Source of the DNA: Myrica gale
Taxonomy: Eukaryota > Streptophyta > Magnoliopsida > Fagales > Myricaceae
Direction: 5' to 3'
Length of the DNA: 64,000 nt
NCBI GenBank assembly: GCA_963930655.1
Contig: OZ005616.1
Span: 24,068,922 to 24,132,921 of the forward strand
Position numbers and translations under genes: made by a program. The notes below the pieces were generated by a model. The model was not told where the DNA came from. It ran no database searches and was given only the letters and a program-made list of their open reading frames with translations. Shown piece after piece: positions 1-11,953 of this stretch. Every line of letters begins with the position of its first letter. The stretch's first letter is position 1.

Positions 1-179
1 GTTCGGATCAAACATTATATGCCACCCCAAAAACAAGAGCCATTGTCAATGGCTATGCTCTGAACGAAGCCATGTTCTTCTTTGATTTCCAGCGGGCAAT
101 GGTGAAAATGAGCACACTTGATGTTAAAGAAGCTGGTTCCAAAGGCGAAGTACGCGAAGATTGCCATAAAATTAACTGA
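1..179 (+). CDS. Class III peroxidase, C-terminal end (partial)
   Basis: The window opens inside an exon. Reading from base 3, 58 codons run to TGA at 177-179. The peptide starts SDQTLYATPKTR, has a central segment NEAMFFFDFQRAMVKMSTLD, and ends GEVREDCHKIN. This matches the end of secretory heme peroxidases of class III: the SDQ-L distal segment, the F..F..AM.KM helix, and the G-E-[IV]-R-x-[ND]-C last-disulfide cysteine followed by a short tail ending in N. Such enzymes oxidise phenolics with H2O2 in the cell wall or vacuole. The heme and catalytic histidines lie upstream of the window and cannot be checked. The subfamily member cannot be named from this piece. Confidence 0.85.
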   Translation, partial: SDQTLYATPKTRAIVNGYALNEAMFFFDFQRAMVKMSTLDVKEAGSKGEVREDCHKIN

Positions 180-1189
180 AGTAAATTAGTTAAAGTGAAG
201 GGTTGAGCCAGTATTGATTCTGTTAAGTATGGAGATATTATAATGAATAATTACGGTCCTTATTAGTGTCCGCTGTGTTCCCTGTAGAATATTGTAACAC
301 TTGGGTCATGTTTTTAATTAGCTAGTGTTACGTGATCTCATGGAATTTTTGTACGTACTTCTCATTTGTAGAAATATGTAAAATTAATGAAAATATGAAC
401 TGGAAGTATATATATTTGTCTCGTGCCATTTTTAATTTCTGGGATTTAGTGGATGAAGGGAAGGAAGAAGGGTCTCAAAGGGTTTATTTTCTGAGATAAT
501 TTGTATCTGCAGTACTATGCAAATAATTAAATTAATACTTTTATGGAAACTTAATTAATTTTGTTTGCCTCGATCCATGATAAATAGCCCAATATAATTT
601 AACACGTACGTACGCCATGCATGCATTTACAATATTACACCCCTTAAATGTACATGTATATAAATGCACAAATACGTAGAATCATCTGCTGAACACTAAA
701 TTAAAAGGAGAAATACCAGAAGCTATATCAAAGTTCATGCATAGCATACATACAAATGTACGTACGTAACGCCAGGCTTTTAAAATTATCTCACACCCCA
801 ATTGTTCCTACAAAAGTAGCAAGCATTAAACATTGGGGAGATGATAAATGTCGATTAATAGAATTTAATATCGTAAAGATTCAGATATTAAATTAGTTGG
901 AAATTATCTCTAAACAAAATATCGAGATCTTTGCCTATTCATTCAGTGCCCAGACGTTATCCTCTTTCCTCCCGTTCTACTTCATACATGCTATAAGTAT
1001 AAGCCCCAACCGACGAAGTTTGTGAAGTGGGCCCACACTGGATCTAAATGAGGCCCAAGCCCAGACTTGTGTCATCTTCCGTTCGTTGTTCCTTTCAAAA
1101 AATCTGAGACTTGAAGCAAAAACTTCCTCACTCTGATTCTCGCGCAGATCCAATTTTGCCGAGGAAGAGTGTGAAAGTATCAGCGGAAA
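180..1189. other. Intergenic: peroxidase 3' flank and SFT2-like promoter
   Basis: AT-rich DNA holding the peroxidase 3' UTR on the left and the promoter and 5' UTR of the SFT2-like gene on the right. It contains several ACGTACGT and CATGCATG stretches (about 604-625 and 760-770), which are palindromic and common in plant intergenic DNA. No coding exon, RNA gene or mobile-element end was recognised. Confidence 0.6.
1028..1057 (+). promoter_or_regulatory. Site II (TGGGCC/GGCCCA) promoter motifs
   Basis: TGGGCCCA at 1028-1035 and AGGCCCA at 1051-1057 lie 130-160 bp upstream of the SFT2-like start codon. GGCCCA site II elements are known TCP-binding motifs of plant housekeeping promoters. The assignment here rests on motif and position only. 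Confidence 0.4.
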
Positions 1190-4100
1190 ATGGAGAAGAT
1201 GAACCAGGCCTTGGAGAAGATGAAGATGCTAGTGGGAATGGAGGTGGAAGAACAAGAAGCTCCTTCACTAGAAGAGAACAGCTCCTTCTCTTTCATGGAC
1301 GACCTTAATCGCAACTGCACCTTGTCCACGAAGCAGGTCCTTTATTCCTCGCTATCTTTGCTTTTTTCCCTCTGTTTGGTTGCTCGGAAAACCAGGGAAA
1401 ATAGAAATTAAGCATTTTGGTCTTCACCAGCCAATTCGTCAAATGCTGGCATTACGCTCTCTTTTCAAGTTTATTGCTGTTTAATTGGCTTTATACTTTC
1501 ATCATTGTCGTCTCCTTTACCTTACCCTTGTTCTGCATATACTTGAGGCTCCATCATGAAACTTCGGAGTATTATTGAAATTATGTAAATCGAAGTGAAG
1601 GGAAGTAAATCCTTTTGATATGCTAATTCGTGAGATTAATGCGCGCTTCCTAGCTTTTAGACTACTCCACAGAACTCGTGGGAAAACTTACCAGTATTGC
1701 TGTTTGCTAACGAACAAATATATGACAATAGTCGGAGCATTCAGGATTGGCCGCGAGAAAGAAGATGAATGGTAACTTTTCCAAAACATTGCGTTAGAGC
1801 TGATCAGAATGGTGGTTGCAACTGTGTGATAAAATAATAGAGGTGATCAATCCCTATGAAAGCACTGAACTTTGGATCTAAAACTGATTGCTAGAGTTGG
1901 AAATAGGTTGGCGAAGCATGACTTGCCATAAAGGAAGCCATAAGCTTAAGTGGGTGATATGTATTGTGCCGCGTTAGGCATCTCATGTAAGCTAAGAGTG
2001 GATAGATCTGCACTTTGTGGTTTCCTTTATCCTCGAGATATATACTACTTAATTGGTATGTTTTGGTCGAACTCTATGGTTCCACTTAGACCCACCACTT
2101 TTTATGTTTGAAGTATTTGATGTTTTGCTGCTTGAACTTTGAAGATTTTCTGTCCTTTATAAGATTCATTTTAACTTATTGCCTTTCACTCTTTTCTTTC
2201 TGATTAAACAGAGGTTTCATGGTTTTGCCATATGCTTCGTCGCCGGTTTGACTTGTACACTCTTGGTAAGTTTTGGCCATTAGACGTTTAGTGTCCGGAT
2301 TTCCTTTCTGATCGGTTAATACCAATTGTTGTTGGTGATATTAGATGCTTTTAGTGGAAAGTGAGGAGAGGCAGCTTCATTTGGATGAATAGAAAGGTTG
2401 CGTATTAGTTTATGTGTCGAAATATCTAACTGTTTTGAGAACCTCAGTAACTGGTAAATGTAGCAAATTGAGGAGTTATTGGCTGACTTATCGAATTACA
2501 TACTTTGGATTGACAAGTCAGCTAAAAATGCTCCCATGCAATCATCCCAGTTTCCCATTTCTCTAAACGTGTGACACTTTTGTGCATGAACACCCGATTC
2601 AACTAAAAACGTTTCTTGTTTTCTTTTCCTTGGTTCGCCTTGAAGCATTAAGAGCAATGGGTAGTCTCTTTCAGAAATAGGATTTTCTTTGGAGGAAAAC
2701 CAGAAGACCAATGCTGTAGCATCACAAGAGATTGTTGTTTATTAGATGCAATTAGTTTCAAGCTTGAACATAATTAGTTTCCACATGACAAAGTTTCATG
2801 GCTGTAGATAATCAGTTTTCAGATGGCAAACTTCTAAAAATATGGAAACTTTAGATATGTTTTTCTCTTCTTTTTGTAATATCTAGCATGAGAGGAAATC
2901 AGTGTCACTATTAGAGTAAGCTCATTACTTTATCACTAGTTGATCTTCCCACACATCTTCAAACATGCTTTCTTCCCAAACTGGCTCTCTGCATCAAGGA
3001 TTTCATTCAGTAAGAAATTCTCTATTGCTCACTGCCCTAGCTTTTTGCATAAGTCAACTAAACTAAGTAATCTCATTTGGTTAGCAACTGCCATGATCTT
3101 GAACATCCTATTCTGAGAGTGGTTGGGAAATTTACTGCACAAGAATTACTTGCTTCCTGCCAAATTCTTTGGTAGATGTTCCATCGCTTTTTTGCAATCT
3201 TTATTGTGATTTTGGTCGCTGTTTCCAGGGTTAGGCTGGAAAATCTGTACCTTTCACTGTAAATTGGCTCAGTAGAGTTATGTAGTCTATTTAGAGATTA
3301 CTGTGAGATTCTATCGTGTATGCTATAAGGACACTGCTCATTGCTTTAAGCTTCTTACACTTAACTGTAATAACATAAGTTCTTCCCCTTGAGCTGAGAC
3401 ATACACGAGTTCAAGTTAAAATTCCGTACATCATGTGCACCGTTAACATAATTATTTCTCAAATATATTCATACTTGCTTACACTTGATTAGATTATAAA
3501 TTAAGTCGGCATACGTAGCTTAATAGTCCTCGGACGTCATTCCTGCTATGCTTAAGTGAGGGAGCCACTAAAATATCTTGGAACGGATTCTTCAGAATTC
3601 GATAAAAAATAAATTAAATAAGCATCTCATGGTTTTTTTGGACTGAGGTTAGAAGTTTCCAAGATATAGCTCTTTTGCCTGAATAAGATCTAAGATAGAT
3701 CTTGACGTTGTCATAAGGGTAGGGGAGAGTTAAAGGGGTTTCAAATTTTAATGCACATATTAATGAACTGAGGTGCAACATTTTTTCTTTGGCGTATAAA
3801 ACTCAAAAGCGTCTGTTTCTAGGAAAAGTAGGTCAAGAGGGAGGGCTATATCCGGTTGTTAATGCAGCCTAGAATACTGAGTTGGAATGTCCGAGGCCTT
3901 AATGACTCTATTAAGTGCTCTAGGATTGGTAATTTAGTTCGTAGTTGGACGCCAGATCTTTTGTGTTTTCAGGAGACTAAAATTGGTGATGTTTCGAGGG
4001 CTTTAGTGAGACGTTTGTGGGGAGGTCCTCATGTGAGGTGGAGTAGTTTGCCAGCGGAGGGTGCTTCAGGAGGTATTTTAATTTTATGGGATTCTCGTGT

Positions 4101-7100
4101 GATGGAGATGGTCAATGTTTGTGTGTGGATTTATTTCCTTTCTGTGCTTTTTAAGAATGTGGAGGATGGTTATGCTTGGGCTTTCTCTAGGCTGTATGGT
4201 CCTAATGGCGACTCCTATCGAAGGCTATTATGGGATGAGTTGGCTGGTGTTTTCTCTTGGTGGAATGCTCCGTGGTGTATTGGTGGTGATTTTAATGTCA
4301 CTCGTTTTCCCGGTGAGAAGTCCGGCTTGGGAGGCTTTGGGAGATCGATGATTGAATTTTTAGATTTTATCTTTGAGATTGGGTTGGTGGATGCTCCGTT
4401 GGTTTGTGGTTTATTTATGTGGTCTAATAATCGTTCTTGGTCCAAGATTGATAGATTCCTTTTTAGCCCAGAGTGGGAGAGGTTGTTCCCGAAGATTATC
4501 TAGCGCCGTTTGCCTCGTCTGTATTCTGATCACTTTCCAATTTTGTTGGAGAGTGCTTCATCTGGGGGTGGAAAAAAACCTTTCAAATTTGAAAATATGT
4601 GGTTGAAGGTGGAGGGGTTTGTGGATCGTATTAGGGAATGGTGTAGTAGTTATGATTTCGCTAGGTCTCCTAGTTTTGTGCTCAGTTTGAAATTGAAGGC
4701 TCTGAAACAAGATTTAAAAGTTTGGAATAAAGACGTTTTTGGTGATCTCTTTTCTCGTAAGTCGACGTTGTTGAGGGAGATATCTTTGCTGGATGGGCTG
4801 GATGAGGATGGTCGTCTTGATAATGCGGGTGTCGATAGGAAGTTGGATATTATGAGGGAGTTGGATCAGCTGCTTGATTTGGAGGAAGTGAGTTGGAGGC
4901 AGAAATCACGGGCTTTGTGGCTTAAGGAGGGGGATAGGTGTACGAAATTCTTCCATCGTGTTGCAAATTCACATAGAAAAACTAACTCTATCTCTCTTCT
5001 TGAGGTGGAGTAAGACCCTGCGGATATTTCATCGAGGATTGTTAGTTTTTATTCTTCTTTGTATGCAGAGCCTTATCATTGGAGGCCTTCTTTGGATGAG
5101 TTGGATTTTGATATGATTTCGGGGGAGGAGGTTGTGGTTAGAAAGACTGTTTGAGGAGGATGAGGTGTTTGGGGTGGTAAGAGGTTTTAATGGAAATAAA
5201 GCTTTGGGGCCGGATGGTTTCTTGTTAGCGTTTTATCAGAATTGTTGGGAGGTTATCAAGGGGGATGTTCTTGCAGTTTTCAATGAATTTTTTCGGGATG
5301 GTAGATTTGTTCGTAGTCTGAATTCTACTTTTGTTGTTCTTATCCCGAAAAGACCGGGTGCTGTTGAGTTGAAAGATTTCCGTCCCATCAGTCTTGTTGG
5401 AGGAATCTATAAGATTCTTGCTAAGGTTTTGGCAAATAGACTGAAATGTATGTTGAATAAGATTATTTCGCCTACTTAGAATGCTTTTGTGGAAGGATGA
5501 CAGATTATGGATTTTGTCTTTAGCCAACGAGTGTATTGACTCTAGGTTGAAAATGGGTGAGCCGGGTTTGTTGTGTAAGTTGGATATTCACAAAGCCTAT
5601 GACCACGTCAATTGGAATTTCTTACTGTATTTATTGCGCAGATGTGGCTGTGGTGACAGGTGGTGCAGCTGTATAGCATTTTGCATTTCTTCGGTCAAAT
5701 TTTCTATCCTTGTGAATGGATTCCCGGAGGGTTTTTTTGGTAGTTCTCGGGACTTGAGGCAAGGAGATCCTCTCTCTTCTCTTTTGTTTGTTATTGTTAT
5801 GGAGGCTCTTTCTAGAATGATGGCGCAATGTGTTTCGCATGGTGTTATTGATTGCTTTTAAGGTTGGTGGTGTGAGTAGTGTGGCTACTAGTGTTTCACA
5901 TTTGCTTTTTGCGGATGATACATTAATTTTGTGTGGGGTTGAGGAGGATCAGATTCGTAGCATTCGTTGTTTGTTGTTATGTTTTGAAGCGGTTTCGGGG
6001 TTGAAGGTGAATCTGTCCAAGTCGGAGGTTATTCCTATTGGTAATGTTGGTAATGTGCAGGGGTTGGCTTCTTTATTGGGTTGTAGAGTATCAACATTGC
6101 CAATGACTTATTTGAGACTTCCTATGGGTGCCCGATACAAAAGTGTGCAGATTTGGGATGACATTTTGGAGAGGATGGAAAGGAGGTTGGAGGGATGGAA
6201 ACGTATGTATTTGTCGAAGGGAGGTAGGATCACTTTGATTAAGTCCACTTTATCTAGTCTTCCGACTTACTTTTTATCTCTTTTCCCCATTCCGAGTGTT
6301 GTGGCAATGAGAATTGAAAAGTTACAAAGGGACTTCTTGTGGGGTAGTGAAGATGGTGTTCATAAGTTTCATCTTCTTAGTTGGGCGAAGGTGTGTTCTC
6401 CAATTGGTTTTGGTGGGCTGGGGCTTAGGAGGATCACTGTGTTCAATAAAGCGTTGTTGGGTAAGTGGTTATGCCGGTTTGGCATTGAGAGGGATAAATT
6501 GTGGAGATGCGTTATTGTTGTGGATGGTTCTCCTTGTCTTCCAGCGGTTCCTATGAGGTCAGCCTTTGGAAACATATCAGTAATGGTTGGGATTCTTTTT
6601 TTGAGCATACTCGGTTTGTTTTAGGAGATGGTCAACGTCCCAGTTTTTGGCATGACAGGTGGTGTGGTGGGCGAGTTCTAAGTCGTTCCTTCCCTAGTCT
6701 TCTCTTTGTCCTCCTGTAAGAAAGCTATGGTGGTGGAGTGTTTGGAGTTTGATTCTTCTTCCTTAGTGTGGAATTTGCAGTTCTCTAGATCTGTGAATGA
6801 TTAGGAATTGGAGGAGGTTGATGCCTTCTATTCTCTCCTATATAAGCAGAGGGTGCGTAGCAATAGTGCTGATGTGATGTGGTGGGTGGGTTCGAAGAGT
6901 GTTGTTTTTTCTGTTAAATCCTTCTATGATTATCTTTCTGGTTATGCTAGTTATATCTCTTTCCCTTGGAAGGGGGTTTGGAAGGCCAAGGTCCCTATGC
7001 GCGTGTCTTTCTTTGTTTGGGAGTCTACCCATGGGCGCATTTTGACTATTGATAATCTCAGAAGAATGAGTGTTTATGTCACAGAATGATGTTATATGTG

Positions 7101-9892
7101 TAAGGGAGATGACGAATCAGTTCATCATCTGTTATTGCATTGCACGGTTGCTAGAGGTCTTTGGATGTCGGTCCTTGGTATCTTGAATGTTCATTGGGTT
7201 ATGCCTAAAAAGGTGGAGGATGTCTTATACTGTTGGGGTAGGAATTTTAAGGATCCTTCAGCCAAGGCTATTTGGGGGATGATTCTAGCGTGTGTTTGGT
7301 GGTGCCTTTGGAGGGAGCGGAATAGAATGTGTTTTGAAGATTCGGACATATCACTAAGGAGTTTGCAGGGCGATGTGTTTCTTTTTATTTTCTTTTGGGC
7401 TAATGCTTTGTTGGGGGGTTGTTTTGTGGACTATGATGATTTCCTTAGTTTCTTTATTTGTATGCTTTGAGTGACTTCAGTACAATCTTTGTACTGATTT
7501 CGCCTCTTTTCTTTTTCTCTTTAATAAAATTCATCTTACTTATAAAAAAAACTCAACAGCACTAATAAGCGGACATTTTTCTTTGCATGTGCAGTCGATG
7601 CTTGTATTTTTCAAGCCAATCAAGTTTGGAATAACATTCACACTTGGAAATCTTCTTTCACTTGGAAGGTTTGTATTTCAATTTATATGTCGTACATGCT
7701 CCATTTTGCTGTTCCATAATTATGACTATACGAAAGTATCTGTTTTTTTGTTGTTGTAATTTATTTATTTTGTGCCCCAGGGTGGGGGTGGGAATGGATG
7801 GTAGAGGGACCATGCAATATGGATGAGGTTATGTGAATTTCTTTGGTTTCCCACTGCTCATGGATGTTAAAATCAATGGACTTTAAAGTGAAGGATATGC
7901 TTATTTTTTCTGTTAATTTTGTCCACTCTATGAGGCAGTCAAAATCAAATCACGTCTTCTGATTTTCATTAAGGTATCAGATTGTGTGATGGAGGTTAGA
8001 CACCTTCAAATGCATGTCTTTACATAAATGTTCAAGAAAAGAAAGGAGGATATGTCTACTAGTCATTTTATCAAAGGCCTTAAATTTAGGTTTCTTTTAT
8101 TTCACTTCTTTTGATATCAATGTTTTCATTTGAAATTTATCAACCTATCATACATGGTTTTCATGTAATGTGCGATTTCAGAATACTAATTTCTTCTTAT
8201 TTTTACTTTTTTCTATACACTAATGCCAGAGAGCTTCTGTGGGTTGCAATTTTTGTAGTATACTTGATGAATTTGGCATTTTCAATGGGTAATGAATCCA
8301 TCTCTGTGGGCAATCTGTCTTAAGTGACGAATTTTCTGGCTAGGTCTTGTTTTGATAGATAGTGCTGGCACCTTGTTTCATATTCAAAGAACTAGTTTAT
8401 TGTCTCTAATGTTTACTTTTGTTTCAAATAAACCATAGAAATAGCTATTTATATATATATATATATATATATAAGTAAGATCAATTTATTAAAAGAAATA
8501 AAGAGTGAAAACAGTAGCTATTTCGTATTTAATCTTTTCATACTTATACTCTATGGCCCCTTTTTTCGATCTTTTTTGTGCTTCAGATGCTAAGTTGGAG
8601 TCTTTTGTAGGGCAGCACAGCATTTCTCGTAGGCCCTAAGAGGCAAGTGACAATGATGCTTGACCCTGTTCGTATTTATGCAACAGCCATATACCTTGCA
8701 AGCATCATCATCGCCTTGTTTTGTGCTCTCTATGTAAGTTGCATAGTGGCCTTTTGTATGTTTTTGCCCCCTCTCTCACTCTTCTCCTCTTTCCCAGTTT
8801 TCTTTGATTCTTAGTTGCTTTGAATCATGTAATAATCTAAACTATTTTCCTTTTTTGGCACTGGAGCAGGTTCATAGCAGGTTATTGACACTTTTGGCTA
8901 TTATTTTAGAATTTGGTGCACTAATCTGGTATGTCAAATCATTTCATACTTTTTACTCTGCCAGCCTTCTATATTTACTTACATTTCTCTCAGCATGTTA
9001 TATAGCAAACAATTCAGTTTAAGAGTTGTGTCAGTAACAATATAAATGACAATTGAAATTTGAACAAGAATCAGTTAAGAAGTTTGAATAAATTTGCTTT
9101 TGTATCAAGTGTGGAGGGAAGATGAATTTATCAAAAGTGCTAGAAAAAGAAAGATCATCATAGGGAGGACATGTGGAAGTGTTATCTACACTGTTACATG
9201 AAGCCTACTCACATGCTTGGTGCAACTTATTTAATACTGCTTACATTTTTTATTTTCCCGTAATACTGTCATCTGATAATTATGAGTATTTTGCCTTTTA
9301 ACTTTAGAGAGTCTACTTACTCATTTATTTCATGGTATATAAGTTTTCCAGTTTTTTCTGCGTAGTTGTGTGAAACCTGAATCTTGTGCTTGGTCGCATG
9401 TTGACAAAGAGTCTGTCATAGCTGAGTTCTTGTGCCTGGAATTTCATTACACTGAGTTGCACTTGTATTTTGTTTCTCTTTGCCCTCGCTTATAACATTT
9501 GCTGCACCAGTTATGTCCAACAAATCAGTATTTTCCCCAATTGCTGAAGCCTATAGTATGAAATAGGTTGTCAAGTTGTCAATTGTGAATTGGCTCAAAA
9601 TGTGAATGCTCGAGTGAAGATAAAGTAGTCTTAATCAGTCAATTTCTGACTTATGTCTTGTGTGTATTTTCCTGATCTCGTATAGGAGTGGAAATTAATT
9701 GTGTTTTTCAGCTTACTCCGTCTTGATGGATATGCAACTTCTCTTTCTGTTTTCTCATTGTTGCACCAATTTATTTATGATTTTGCCCCAATTCTTGGTC
9801 ACGTCATTGACAGGTATAGCTTGAGCTACATTCCTTTTGCGAGGTCCATGGTTTCAAAGGTCATGGTATCTTGTTTTGACACAGATTTTTAG
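1190..9892 (+). CDS. SFT2: SFT2/Got1-like vesicle transport membrane protein
   Basis: Six exons join to a 176-residue protein: 1190-1336, 2212-2265, 7595-7668, 8616-8733, 8870-8928, 9814-9892. All have GT-AG borders and phases agree. The N-terminus reads [16 protein letters not shown] and is followed by the acidic cytosolic segment typical of plant SFT2. Four hydrophobic segments follow (one begins at [15 protein letters not shown]), with the family stretches [29 protein letters not shown] and SYIPFAR. The C-terminus is [11 protein letters not shown]2 proteins are small four-span Golgi membrane proteins that help fusion of endosome-derived vesicles with the Golgi. Length fits the family (about 175-215 aa). 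An overlapping ATG at 1111 is in another frame and was rejected. Intron 2 (2266-7594) is 5.3 kb because a LINE sits in it. Confidence 0.93.
3811..7551 (+). mobile_element. L1-type LINE, 5'-truncated and decayed, in SFT2 intron 2
   Basis: This is a sense-orientation non-LTR retrotransposon. In order it carries an apurinic-type endonuclease (from 3868, [15 protein letters not shown] near 3975), reverse transcriptase (5190-6300, with [30 protein letters not shown] and the FADD catalytic box near 5909), a zf-RVT zinc-knuckle region (6960-7190, C..C...H...C) and a short 3' UTR. The UTR has AATAAA near 7522 and ends in an A-run near 7551. ORF1 (gag-like) is absent. A possible target duplication is a 13-bp repeat with one mismatch at 3798-3810 and 7548-7560. 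The 5' edge is therefore inferred; the 3' edge is clear. Confidence 0.88.
3856..7470 (+). pseudogene. LINE ORF2 remnant (endonuclease-reverse transcriptase), broken
   Basis: The ORF2 reading frame is broken many times. In-frame stops lie at 4501-4503 (TAG), 5010-5012 (TAA), 5477-5479 (TAG, where the family usually has Gln before NAF) and 7087-7089 (TGA in the zinc-knuckle region). Frame changes occur between 5012 and 5150, near 5480-5500 and near 5860. Many of the stops are one transition away from the residue usual for plant L1 elements (CAG to TAG, CGA to TGA, TGG to TGA), as expected from cytosine deamination in methylated repeats. No functional protein is possible from this copy. Confidence 0.88.
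8447..8473. repeat. (AT)n microsatellite in SFT2 intron 3
   Basis: About 27 bp of alternating AT inside the intron between exons 3 and 4. Probably variable in length between individuals. Confidence 0.8.
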
Positions 9893-11171
9893 GCTAATCC
9901 TCTCAATGAGATACTATTTGATGATCAAGAACTTCTCAACACGATCTTCAACCTGACGTGAGTCACTGTTGTGGACTTATGCACGCCAGGAGTTTAGTTC
10001 ACTCTAAATGCAGTTGGCCAGAATTGAGTTCTAAGGTGTCTGTGCATTGGACTGAGGTTGTCATCTTCACCAATTTCCTTGGGTAGTACTACTTCTTGCA
10101 ATCTGTGTTAGGAGAAGGAACTTGGCACGGCTATGTTGATAGAAATTAACCTGTTATCGAGCTATGTAGTCTTTTCACCTGTGTTGTTGAACTACTTGAA
10201 AACCAACTCATTGAACTGAATTTGTCTCCTGACAAGGGGAACATTTTGATGAAATTGTGGTGATCCTTTGTCAAGATGCATTTTGTCTTACTTTGCTTCT
10301 ATTTCTTCCAAAGTCCACTGATTGCATGCATCTGCCGTGCTGGCATGGTATTAATATTTTGCATGCCTAAGATTTAGGCGCTAATCCAGCTTTGAACTGT
10401 GGGAGGAACATAATCTATGAACTAGTGCTGAAGTAGTTAAATACAGCTAGAAATCCAAGCTTATAGGCGCACTTCTTTCTTGTGGAATGCATATTAGAGC
10501 AAGTTTGTATACGCTTTCCAAATCAGGGGATGTTGATGAGGTGTGCTTACAGAGGGGGAGTTGTAAATGAGAGTCATTGACCAAGTTGGTCAAGAGACCA
10601 AAAGTATACTTCAGCACAGGGGAAGAGTCATTACGTTAAAGAGTAGTTAAAATGCGGCCAGGATTCTTAGAGTTGGAGTTAAAATTGTAGGAGGGTGAAA
10701 AAGAAATGTCGAAGTCATTAAACCAACATAAGAGAAATGGATTTACAGATCTGAATTGCAATAAAGGATTTGAACATTCCCCAGATTGAGTGGGATGCGA
10801 CTTTGTGGTATAGCTGAGGTCCAAGACTGCTGTTATTCAGTCAAATCAAGGGCATAGTAGTGCGTGTGGAGCATTATTTTCTCTGCTAGTGAACTATGAT
10901 TTTGAAGCTAACTCGACTATTTGTCCACAAGGATGCGTAGAACGTCCGAGTTTGGGAGAGGAATTTCAAGTTTCCCACTACCATAGTCAACTATGATTTT
11001 GATTTGTTTGCTAAGAAAAAAAAACTTTGTTCAATCTCTTCCATTTCCTTAGTAAGATAACTTGACAGACTGAAACATCTGGAGAACTGCCCCTTTGAAG
11101 TTCTATCAACTTGCCTTGTTCACCTCAGTAGCAATTTAGGGGCGCTAGCCAGATGAAATGCTTCTTTTCTG
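9893..11171. other. Intergenic, no gene recognised
   Basis: The first few hundred bases are presumably the 3' UTR of the SFT2-like gene. The rest is moderately AT-rich unique-looking sequence. Open frames here are short with no recognisable family pattern. Confidence 0.5.
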
Positions 11172-11545
11172 TTTGTTTTTTTTAAGCAAGCATCCTGAAA
11201 TACGTTAGGGAGGCAGAGTCACATGAGCCTCATGATCACAATTTACAACATCAACCGGTAACTCCGACTGATAAAACTCCCCAATGACTGAACTAGAAAA
11301 CGCCACTTGGCTAGATTATGGGCAGCCATATTGGCTTCACGAGGGATCCAAACAAAGCTCCACTTTAAATGATCCTGCAGCAATCTCCGAATGGTGGTAA
11401 CTTCACCAGAAATGTCCCAATCCAACGCGGCAGTAACATCCACCATTAGCTTTTTGTTGTTATAACCTTCTGTCTCTTCATGAAAAGCAGAGTCCCTAGT
11501 TGGATTAGATGAGTATCCAAGTCTAAAGCATGTCTTAAGAATCAA
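11172..11545 (-). mobile_element. LINE 3' fragment with RNase H domain
   Basis: A 100-codon minus-strand frame (11545-11243) carries the end of a plant retroelement RNase H domain. Diagnostic pieces are VTAALDWD, RLLQDHLKWSFVWIPREAN and AAHNLAKW, where the last His belongs to the RNase H fold signature. Below it in minus orientation, a plus-strand T-run at about 11174-11186 is the expected poly(A) tail. This is a strongly 5'-truncated copy. No convincing target duplication was found by eye. Confidence 0.75.
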
Positions 11546-11953
11546 CCTTTGAGCTGGTCTTAACGTTAATCATATCATGGTGTGCAGAGAAAATGCAAGG
11601 AAATCAAGATCAGCCGCCTAACAAACCCACTAGCCACCATTATAAACTAAAAAAATGTAGGAATCAATTGCAGTGGCCTTTATAAAATAACAAGGGCAAT
11701 TAGTGCCTACGATTATCATAATTAGACCTGCAACTGTAATTTTTAGCTTCTGTGGGTATCCTAAGCTTTAGACTTAATAGTCCTCTACTGGAAACGAATT
11801 TTGTTGGTCTAACTCCAATATTTCAAATTATGTCCCCCAACTCTTGTAAGTAGGCAATAGATTTCTAGGCTCGCGTTGTGTTTTTCAGATATTCCTACAA
11901 GTTCACGCCATCAATATTTCAAATTCTAGAACATGTATAGTACTGGAACCAAA

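Noticed and set aside
1111..1308. ATG at 1111 as the SFT2-like start
   Set aside because: It is in another frame from the SFT2 coding sequence; the ATG at 1190 gives the conserved N-terminus.
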